Shown here: positions 56,305 to 64,000 of the stretch, in pieces
Numbering within the stretch: position 1 is the first letter of the stretch
Layout of the letters: each line of letters begins with the position of its first letter
Assembly: GCA_037355855.1 (NCBI GenBank)
Contig: CM074768.1
Span: forward strand, 2,108,001 to 2,172,000
Source of the DNA: Pseudo-nitzschia pungens
Taxonomy: Eukaryota; Bacillariophyta; Bacillariophyceae; Bacillariales; Bacillariaceae
Length of the DNA: 64,000 bases
Reading direction: 5' to 3'
Made by a program: the position numbers and the translations under genes
Notes under the pieces: generated by a model
Databases searched by the model: none
Seen by the model: the letters and a program-made list of their open reading frames with translations, nothing else
Told to the model about the DNA's origin: nothing

Positions 56305-59300
56305 ATGCCATACCGAACCCGACAACGAGATCCGTTCCCTACATCCAACGAAGACACCTACCGTACCTTCCAATCTATTGAAACTGCAGCTCGCACCCGA
56401 TTCAACACGAACACGAACACGATGTCCGATGATCACGCCAGCACGACCACCAACGAGGCGAATGATGCATCCACCGACGACGGCGACTTCTTTCCCTCGT
56501 TTGACCCTCATGTCACACACATCCTTCGGCACTTCCTCAACATACATACTGAAGACGGAGATATCATCTGTGACGCTCTTCGCTTCAGCGGCTGTACTAC
56601 CTGGTTAGAATTCCGGTTCCTCTCTGCTGAACTCATCTCCTGTTTCCAGTATCAAGACAACGGAAAACATGTCTCCATTTCCCGCAGCCATGCCTTCCGT
56701 CTCAATACGCTTGCTGCATACATGAACCACCTTAACGCTACCATCAGCCCGGATGCCTCCCTGGACTTCGCCAACTACGATTCCGATGCATTCATTGCTT
56801 TTCGACGCACTCATCGTCCTACACTATCATCCCCAGCATCGACCCAACCTGTACCAACCCACCCAATGAATGTACACGACCTGAATTCCCGCACACAGCC
56901 CACCTCCTCTTCCCGCTTTGTCAAAACCGATGAACAACTCAAATATGAGAACTGGATCAAACGATCCCATGATGTCACTGTTTTTGATGTTCTCAAGAAT
57001 GACACTCGGTTTGAAACCTGGCTCACCGGCTTTCGTGCTCAACTTGCTGCTTATGACTTTGATGTTGATCAGTTCCTTAACCCTGAATGGGATACCTCCA
57101 CTCTCGACGGCTACCATCACAAACTCTTTCAGAAACAATGCACCTTTTTCTGGGTTCTTATCCTCCGTGTCCTCAAGTCTGACCTCTCCCTCTCCTGTGT
57201 CCAAACACACACACCCACCATGGATGGACGAGCTGCTTATTTTGAGTACATTAAACTCCGTGCATCGACCTTCACTCAAGAGTTTGACATTGCCAAACAG
57301 ACCCAAACCCTTCAATCCCTCAACCTTGCCTCCTGGAAGGAATCCACTGTCAAATTTCTTACCCACTGGTTTGACCAATATGACCTCTTATGCAAGATGA
57401 CAGCCCCCAAGTCCCCCATGCAATATCACATGCTTCGGACCCTCCTTCTCAATGCCTGTGCATATGACGCTCATCTCAGTGACCAGTTTTCCAAAGTGCC
57501 TCTTCCTTCCACTAGTGACCTTTCCCAAGGCAACGACACTGTCCACATCCTTAAACTCAAAACCACTCTCTTGGCTGAAGCAACACGACTGGACTCTCGT
57601 GCAACCCTCACTTTGCCCACTTCTCGGAGCACCATTCGCGCCAACCTCCACGAAGCCTTTTCATTCCTTGACGCCTCTGAGTTGACTGATGACTTCATGG
57701 ATGATGTCCAAACCTATGCTGCTTTCCGTGCCTCTCAGCCCCGTAAACCTGATCCCAGCACACGCCTTCCTGACTCTTTCTGGAAAAGTCTCACACCTGA
57801 GGGCATGACCCTTTGGCGAAAAATGAATCCTGTGGATAAACGCAAATTCATTGCTGTTCTCAATCCCACTAAATTCCCTGACCTCCATTCCTTTTCCACC
57901 CCAACTACTAAACCTGTTGGCCGCAAAGCCTATGCCACTGACCTTCTCACTGGACCATACACTGCACCCGCATCCCTCCCGGCTTCTACCACCTTTTCTG
58001 ATCCTTCTGCTTTTGGTGATATTGCCTACGATGCCTCCGATGATGTTGCCAACGATGCCTCCGATGCTTTGGTCACCCAATGGATTGCTCGCCAACACGG
58101 CTCCACTCCCACTGGGTCCTTCCAAGAACTTTCCACACGCCCCGCCACCACCAGGCAATCTCACTCCAGCAAGCCCTCCGGACACACCCAACTTCCACTT
58201 GCATCTTCCATGTCCCCTGGGCATCCCGCACGCCTCCTTGCTGACAACAAGCCCCAACCACCTACTCAACTTGTTGCTCGCATGGCTGATGGTTCCAGTT
58301 CTGTTGTTGCTCGGTTCGATGATCCTATTGCTTGTCAGTCCGTCACCCATCTCCTCCAACAACATACCAGCCCCCACAACTGGTCAGCCTGCCAACACCA
58401 CACTTATTGCTGCAGCCAGGGTCGTTTCTCCACTCCCAATCTTGCCATGATCGATCGTGGTGCCAATGGCTGTATCATTGGGCGCGATGCTACCCTTATT
58501 TCTGTCGATGTCCCTAAACGGTTTGTGCATGTCACTGGCATCAACAATCATCAGATGCAGAACATTCCAATTGCTACTGCTGGTGCTTATTGCCACTCCA
58601 ACCGTGGTCCTGTCATTCTGATTTTTCATGAATGTGCCTACACTGGGAAACACGACTCTATCATCTCCTCTGCTCAATTGGAAGCCCACCACCTCACCGT
58701 TGATGACAAATCCCTCAAATCTGGTGGCAAACAAATCATCTCCACTCCTGATGGCTTTGTTTTTCCCCTCTCCATTCAACACGGGCTCCCATATCTGCGC
58801 ATGCGTAAATTCACACCAGCCGAATATGATTCCCTGCCCCATGTGATCATGACCTCTGACCAATTTTGGGATCCCACCCTCCTTGATCAAGACTACCATG
58901 CCAGTGATCCCTCATTTGTGGCATTATACCCTGACACTCTCACCGACCTTCCTCACCCTGACATCGATCTACAGGGCAATCCTCGCAATCTCAACCCCAG
59001 GCACCCTGATTCCTCCACACAGTTTCACACCACCCTCCTAAATCCTGGTTCCTGTGTCCACTTCCACGAGTTTGTCCCCGTCCCTAGCATTGACAATCCT
59101 GGCCCTTCTGTCTCTGCCTCGGCCATCGCTGCTGGTTCATTTTGGCTTCACGATGCTGACTATTTTCACAGTGAACTTCTCGCTCGCTGCGCTTTCACCG
59201 CACTCCAATCCAAACTTGATCCATCTGACGATGACATCTCAGATCCCATCCTCTTTGCCACCGACCAACCTCGCACGTCGGCTGCCACTCCTCATGACTT

Positions 59301-62300
59301 TGCCGCCCTGAAACCATTCTTTGCCTGGATTCCCATTGACAGGATTCATGCCACCTTTCAGAACTCCACTCAATACGGTTCCATGCCCAACAGTCCTGAC
59401 GGCAACCTTTTCAAGCGTTACAAAGCACCTCAACCTGCCATGAATGTCCGTCCCTTTAATGATGATGTCCTCTCCGATGCCATCTATTGTGACACCCCCG
59501 CCATTGATGGAGGTTCCAAAATGGCTCAACTCTTCTTTGGACGCCTTTCCCACATCATCCACGTTGAACCCATGAAAACTACCGGTGAATTCCTTTCCTG
59601 CTTCCAGAATTTTGTTCGCACCTGGGGACGACCACTTCGCCTGCTTTGTGACTCTGGTAAATACCAAGCCAGCAACCGTGTTCTTGACTACCTTCGCCTC
59701 CTCTGGATTCGGCTCTGGCAATCTGAACCATATTACCAACACCAAAACCAGTTTGAGCGACGCTATCAAACCTTTCTCCGCACTGTCAATCGTGTCATGG
59801 ATCGCACTGGCACCCCCCCTCACCTGTGGTTCCACTGCATGCAATATATTGCTGGCTTACTCAACCATATCTCTGACCCCACTCTCCATGATCGTCAACC
59901 CATTTTTATTGCCACTGGCACTCTTGGTGACATCTCTGCCTACACCGCATTCTTTTGGTTCGAGCCTGTCTACTTCAAAGTGGATGACTCCCCCTTTGGG
60001 TCTCCCACCGAACGCTTCGGGCACTTCGTTGGCCTCGCTGATCACGTCGGCAATGCCATGACCTTCAACATCTGGGTCCCTGCCACCAACAAGATTGTCC
60101 CTCGGAGCAATGTCCGCACTGCTTTAGATGCCTCTACTCGCAACCAACGTGCTGGGACTTTCACTGACGATGCCTTCCTCGCCTGGCGTCAACACCTCAA
60201 TTCCTCTCACCTACCCACTGCCTCTGGTGACACTCCGTCTCGCACTGCGTCTGATCCTCTTCCTGTCTCACCTGCTTCCTCTTCTGTTTATCGTGCCTCT
60301 GACACTTATGCCCAGATTGATGGCACATGGCACATTGTTCCACTCAAGCACAACTATGGGGAGATGGGTGATGCACCTTTTCGTCAGGTGGTCTACACCA
60401 AAGACAAAACGGGTACTCCACGCCTTGAATCAGATTTTGGTGATCCTGAACTTGCTTATCTTGACACAAGCGTCTCACCAGCTGATCCAAGCCTTGATTA
60501 CATTCCTGACACCGGTCCATCGAAGGTAGTTCTACTTGACCATGATGGCAATCCTGTATGCAACCAACATGGGGAGCTACAAACAATTGATGCCATCCCT
60601 CCTGATGATCTCATTGGACGTTCCTTCCTCATTTCCAATCCCGATGGCACAAGGACCCGAACCACTGTTGTCAGCATTCTTGACAAGCTCCAAACGAACC
60701 CTGACCTCATAAAGTTCAAATGCAACCACGACAATGACACTGTTGATGACGTCATTGCATACAATGACATCATGAATCACATCCATCGTGACGAAACTCA
60801 AGAAGATGGCCCATTGTGGGCCTTCAGACGCATTCTTGGACACCAAGGTCCATTGACTCACCGTCATCCCGACTACAAGGGAAGCCTTTACAATCTATGG
60901 GTTGAATGGGAAAACATGGAACGTACTTTTGAACCACTCAACATAATGGCAGCTGATGACCCTGTCACTGTGGCACAATATGCCAAGGAACACAACCTCT
61001 TACAAACCAGAGGTTGGAAACGACTTCGGCGCATTGTCAAACTGGCCAAACGTACCAAACAATTGGAGCGCCTCACCAAACAAGCCAAACTCAGATCCTT
61101 CAACACCAGTCCCAAATACCAATATGGATTCCAAGTCCCCAACAATCATGAAGAAGCTGTCCAACTGGACATCAAGAATGGCAACACCAAATGGCAAGAT
61201 GCCATCAAGCTTGAAATGCAACAACTCCATGAATATGACACCTTTATTGACAATGGACTCTTTGAAGCATCCAACATTCCTTCTGGATATCAACAAATCA
61301 AAGTCCACATGATCTTCGCCGTCAAACATGATGGACGTCACAAGGCAAGACTTGTAGCCAATGGCAATCTCACAGATGTACCACTTGACAGCGTGTATGC
61401 TGGTGTGGTGTCACTCCGGGGCCTTCGCATGTGCCTGTTTGCAGCTGAACTCAACTCCCTTGATGCATGGGGCACTGACATTGGAAATGCCTATTTAGAA
61501 GCCCTAACCTCTGAAAAGGTCTGCATCAAAGCAGGTCCAGAGTTTGGTCCACTCAAAGGTCACATGCTGCTTATCCACAAAGCTCTTTATGGCCTACGAT
61601 CTTCTGGGAAATGTTTTGGTGACCTTCTCGCTGCCTGCCTCATTGAACAAGGTTTTGAACGGTCCAAGAATGAAGCTGAAATCTTCATGCGTCCTGGCGT
61701 TAACAAACATGGGGAGCCTGTTTATGAATATGTGGCAACCTATGTTGATGATCTTTGTGTATGCATGTCAGAACCAAACCAATTTCTTGAAGTCCTCCAA
61801 GCTGAACCCTACAACTTCAAACTCAAAGGTTCAGGACCCATGCAATTCCATCTTGGATGTGGTTTCACAAGAGACAAACATGGGATCCTATGTATGGATC
61901 CATCCAAATTCATCTCCAAACTTGAAACCTCTTATCAGCAGATGTTTGGATGCGCACCTAAAACAAGAGCACAGTCTCCACTTGAAGAAAATGACCATCC
62001 TGAACTTGACACATCTGACTTCCTTGATGAAGAAGACACCAAGAAATACCAGAGCATGATTGGATCCCTCCAATGGCTTGTCACGATCGGGCGCTTTGAT
62101 ATTCAAACAGCTGTGATGACAATGTCTAGTTTCAGAACTCAACCAAGACAAGGCCACTTGGAACGTGCAAAACGCATCTACGGTTATGTAACAAAGTTCA
62201 AAGGATTCAAAATTCGCTTTCGCACTCAAGCTCCAGAACTCCCAGTTTCTGCCTCTGACAACAAGTCTCACGATTGGTCACTCAGTGTGTATGGTGAATG

Positions 62301-62847
62301 CAAAGAAGAACTGCCAACTGATGCACCAACACCACTTGGCAAACCTGTTGTCCTCAACCATTTCTATGATGCAAATCTCATGCATGATATTCTCTCTGGG
62401 AAAGCTGTCACTGGCATTCTGCATTTTGCAAACAAAACACCAATCATGTGGTTCTCCAAGAAACAATCCACTGTGGAAACTGCAACTTTTGGTGCTGAAT
62501 TTGTTGCAGCAAGGACATGCATTGAACAGATTGTAGACTTGCGCCAATCATTTCGATACATGGGTATCCCTGTCAAAGACACATCATTTGGATGGGGAGA
62601 CAATGAAAAGCAAGTACTCAGCGCTTCATTTCCTTATGCAAGACTCCACAAGAGACACAATATCCTCACATATCACTATGTTCGAGGCATGATTGCACGA
62701 GGCTTCATCAACCTGCAACACATTGTTGGTAAGGACAACTGTGCTGACATCCTCACCAAACATTGGAGTCACAATTCTGTCTATTCCCTGATTAAACCCA
62801 TCTTCAACTATGAAGGCAACACCGGTGATCTTTTCATTCAAGATTGA
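56305..62847 (+). CDS. E5 Copia gag-pol polyprotein
   Basis: 2,180 aa, same translation as the E4 polyprotein at offset 12,260. It has an intact frame with the IDRGANG protease site, integrase D/D/E, YVDD reverse transcriptase and RNase H. Because E5 sits in the LRR gene 2 leader, transcription from its LTR runs away from that gene. Both copies being open suggests a source element active very recently. Confidence 0.93.
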   Translation: MPYRTRQRDPFPTSNEDTYRTFQSIETAARTRFNTNTNTMSDDHASTTTNEANDASTDDGDFFPSFDPHVTHILRHFLNIHTEDGDIICDALRFSGCTTWLEFRFLSAELISCFQYQDNGKHVSISRSHAFRLNTLAAYMNHLNATISPDASLDFANYDSDAFIAFRRTHRPTLSSPASTQPVPTHPMNVHDLNSRTQPTSSSRFVKTDEQLKYENWIKRSHDVTVFDVLKNDTRFETWLTGFRAQLAAYDFDVDQFLNPEWDTSTLDGYHHKLFQKQCTFFWVLILRVLKSDLSLSCVQTHTPTMDGRAAYFEYIKLRASTFTQEFDIAKQTQTLQSLNLASWKESTVKFLTHWFDQYDLLCKMTAPKSPMQYHMLRTLLLNACAYDAHLSDQFSKVPLPSTSDLSQGNDTVHILKLKTTLLAEATRLDSRATLTLPTSRSTIRANLHEAFSFLDASELTDDFMDDVQTYAAFRASQPRKPDPSTRLPDSFWKSLTPEGMTLWRKMNPVDKRKFIAVLNPTKFPDLHSFSTPTTKPVGRKAYATDLLTGPYTAPASLPASTTFSDPSAFGDIAYDASDDVANDASDALVTQWIARQHGSTPTGSFQELSTRPATTRQSHSSKPSGHTQLPLASSMSPGHPARLLADNKPQPPTQLVARMADGSSSVVARFDDPIACQSVTHLLQQHTSPHNWSACQHHTYCCSQGRFSTPNLAMIDRGANGCIIGRDATLISVDVPKRFVHVTGINNHQMQNIPIATAGAYCHSNRGPVILIFHECAYTGKHDSIISSAQLEAHHLTVDDKSLKSGGKQIISTPDGFVFPLSIQHGLPYLRMRKFTPAEYDSLPHVIMTSDQFWDPTLLDQDYHASDPSFVALYPDTLTDLPHPDIDLQGNPRNLNPRHPDSSTQFHTTLLNPGSCVHFHEFVPVPSIDNPGPSVSASAIAAGSFWLHDADYFHSELLARCAFTALQSKLDPSDDDISDPILFATDQPRTSAATPHDFAALKPFFAWIPIDRIHATFQNSTQYGSMPNSPDGNLFKRYKAPQPAMNVRPFNDDVLSDAIYCDTPAIDGGSKMAQLFFGRLSHIIHVEPMKTTGEFLSCFQNFVRTWGRPLRLLCDSGKYQASNRVLDYLRLLWIRLWQSEPYYQHQNQFERRYQTFLRTVNRVMDRTGTPPHLWFHCMQYIAGLLNHISDPTLHDRQPIFIATGTLGDISAYTAFFWFEPVYFKVDDSPFGSPTERFGHFVGLADHVGNAMTFNIWVPATNKIVPRSNVRTALDASTRNQRAGTFTDDAFLAWRQHLNSSHLPTASGDTPSRTASDPLPVSPASSSVYRASDTYAQIDGTWHIVPLKHNYGEMGDAPFRQVVYTKDKTGTPRLESDFGDPELAYLDTSVSPADPSLDYIPDTGPSKVVLLDHDGNPVCNQHGELQTIDAIPPDDLIGRSFLISNPDGTRTRTTVVSILDKLQTNPDLIKFKCNHDNDTVDDVIAYNDIMNHIHRDETQEDGPLWAFRRILGHQGPLTHRHPDYKGSLYNLWVEWENMERTFEPLNIMAADDPVTVAQYAKEHNLLQTRGWKRLRRIVKLAKRTKQLERLTKQAKLRSFNTSPKYQYGFQVPNNHEEAVQLDIKNGNTKWQDAIKLEMQQLHEYDTFIDNGLFEASNIPSGYQQIKVHMIFAVKHDGRHKARLVANGNLTDVPLDSVYAGVVSLRGLRMCLFAAELNSLDAWGTDIGNAYLEALTSEKVCIKAGPEFGPLKGHMLLIHKALYGLRSSGKCFGDLLAACLIEQGFERSKNEAEIFMRPGVNKHGEPVYEYVATYVDDLCVCMSEPNQFLEVLQAEPYNFKLKGSGPMQFHLGCGFTRDKHGILCMDPSKFISKLETSYQQMFGCAPKTRAQSPLEENDHPELDTSDFLDEEDTKKYQSMIGSLQWLVTIGRFDIQTAVMTMSSFRTQPRQGHLERAKRIYGYVTKFKGFKIRFRTQAPELPVSASDNKSHDWSLSVYGECKEELPTDAPTPLGKPVVLNHFYDANLMHDILSGKAVTGILHFANKTPIMWFSKKQSTVETATFGAEFVAARTCIEQIVDLRQSFRYMGIPVKDTSFGWGDNEKQVLSASFPYARLHKRHNILTYHYVRGMIARGFINLQHIVGKDNCADILTKHWSHNSVYSLIKPIFNYEGNTGDLFIQD

Positions 62848-62904
62848 TGACATCATACCCTGTTGGTAGATTGAACATGGCAAAATCAAGGAACAGATGG
62901 GGAG

Positions 62905-63381
62905 TGTTAAATTGTAACCAAAATCGGTTTTCGTTTGACAAACCCTTAACCCTACATACATTACATATGAACGCTCACACACTGCGCGTAAAGAAAACAA
63001 AATATTTTCTACTGAGTTTACAGTACAAGAAAACAAGCAGCAGCAGCAGCAACCACTCAGTAGAATTAACAAGACAGCAACGTCGAATTCCCGACAAGGT
63101 TGTTGTCCTCACATCTTTAGTTTAACTCTGATTTGAATACCTTGATACTTACATCCTGCTCCTCCAGCAGCCTCTGTAGAACTACAAGCCTAAGATCTAA
63201 CTGACTGAGCCCAGAAGAGGTAGTTAGAATAGATCTGATCGATTCGTTCGGTCGTAGTGGTGAATCCGAGACTATCGATAGAACAGACCGGCACCTCAAC
63301 CGGTTTGCTGCTCCTGCTGTACATCTCCAAGCTTGCCTTAGGACCTATCAGCTTAAACCCTGTTTCAGCTACATTTTAACA
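62905..63381 (+). repeat. E5 3' LTR (477 bp)
   Basis: Same as the other E4/E5 LTRs, preceded by GATGGGGAG (62896-62904) and followed by the target duplication CAACC. Confidence 0.96.
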
Positions 63382-63386
63382 CAACC

Positions 63387-64000
63387 GAAGAATGAAAAAT
63401 CTATCTCTGTCAATATGTTGAGCGGTAGGATCAAAGTGAAACTGCCGTGTCTGGGATGGCAAATATTTGTGGTATCAAAAAGAATGTTTGTAAAGCGTTC
63501 GAGAGTTGGGTTGAGGTTGTTGCTGATGTGCCGTTGTCGGGTTTTCGTCGCAATTCCGAAACGCCGTTATTCCAAAATAGACTAAGGTTTACTTCGTATT
63601 CAGCAACACTTGGATAGGGATACACCGATTGATGATTTTGATTGTAACTGAGTGTATGAGGGAACCTGTAATCAGTTCCATGGACACGTTCCAGCAATAA
63701 AAGAGGCACGTTGTGTCGGTACGGGAACGGCAAGTTCGGTACAACAGAAAAGAAAAATTCTTTCTCCGTAAATACTTGTAGTTCAAGGACCGGCGTTGTA
63801 CTGTAGTGTCCAGAATAAAGATAATAAGAACACTTGGAACGGCCTGACTGTAGAGGTTTTGGATGTCCCTTTTTCTGACTGTAAATACGAGAGCGCCGAT
63901 ACCAGTGTCGACGTTCGTACGTGATGTCCTTTCAGTTGTAGTTTCTGTTGCTTGACAAAGGCCTGTGATTGATTCTCTATTGGAAGAGAGCAAACAGAAC
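63387..64000 (-). other. Leader of LRR gene 2, distal part
   Basis: Continues the gene 2 upstream region beyond E5. On the minus strand it contains GGCCGTTCCAAGTG and a GGAGAAAGAATTTTTC block near 63842-63750, and a TCTCTTCCAATAGAGAATCA start near 63985 that matches 10,975-11,010 upstream of gene 1. The equivalent of the decayed LTR would lie just past the window edge. Confidence 0.6.

Larger units (their letters stand above)
54984..63386 (+). mobile_element. E5: autonomous Copia retrotransposon, 8,393 bp, TSD CAACC
   Basis: The element is 54989-63381 with 477-bp LTRs, flanked by CAACC at 54984-54988 and 63382-63386. Every part compared, including all overlapping frames, repeats E4 at an offset of 12,260 bp with no difference seen. 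It is inserted in the leader of LRR gene 2, antisense to that gene. Confidence 0.97.

Overview
This is eukaryotic DNA, most likely from a diatom or a close stramenopile relative. The pointers are short GTGAG...CAG introns, a membrane LRR protein combining a Lin-12/Notch-type repeat with 24-residue 'TGSIPSEIG' leucine-rich repeats, and Ty1/copia elements of diatom-like character. No prokaryotic operon, rRNA or convincing tRNA was seen. The species cannot be named from sequence alone.

Layout. (1) 1-10.7 kb has no convincing gene. It is a mosaic of minisatellites, a 181-bp satellite-like array (2410-3455), a 467-bp-arm inverted repeat (4268-5592), a ~150-bp degenerate tandem repeat (6480-7550) and AGT/ACT trinucleotide-rich DNA. 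(2) 10.74-24.63 kb holds LRR receptor gene 1 on the + strand, preceded by a decayed LTR plus leader and followed by a long run of single-repeat 72-nt exons. (3) 17,315-22,309 is E1, a non-autonomous LTR element with 5-bp target duplication, inserted inside one LRR exon. (4) 24.6-25.9 kb is a G-rich telomere-like array, a 500-N gap, and a C-rich array in opposite orientation. (5) 25.7-31.1 kb is E2, a second non-autonomous element without a visible 5' LTR. (6) 31.1-36.57 kb is E3, a truncated Copia element on the - strand. (7) 36.57-54.51 kb is LRR receptor gene 2 on the - strand, with 28 LRR exon-intron units in an exact 220-bp register. (8) 42,729-51,121 (E4) and 54,989-63,381 (E5) are two autonomous Copia elements of exactly 8,393 bp. 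They look identical to each other; E4 is inserted in an LRR exon of gene 2 and E5 in its upstream leader.

How the parts relate. The two LRR genes are diverged paralogues in convergent orientation, so the window is a large inverted duplication whose centre is hidden by the gap. E1, E2, E4 and E5 form one family: related LTRs, leader and polypurine tract, a shared N-terminal gag domain, and a common primer-binding site where the 5' end is preserved. E4/E5 encode the full polyprotein; E1/E2 keep only the gag N-domain joined to a Pro/Ala-rich tail and presumably depend on E4/E5.

The most unusual observation is that the LRR genes resemble the 5' half of these elements. A decayed LTR (~10,740-10,980), a leader block, and an N-terminal protein domain that aligns without gaps to the gag N-domain (16/44 identities) occur in the same order. 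The LRR receptor family therefore either gave its 5' end to the retroelements or arose by fusion to one. Separately, the LRR part is built from symmetric phase-1 exons, one LRR each. Their variation is confined to the predicted ligand-facing positions, and the codon split across each splice junction is itself a variable position, which suggests a modular, recombination-driven receptor diversification locus. All comparisons were made by eye.
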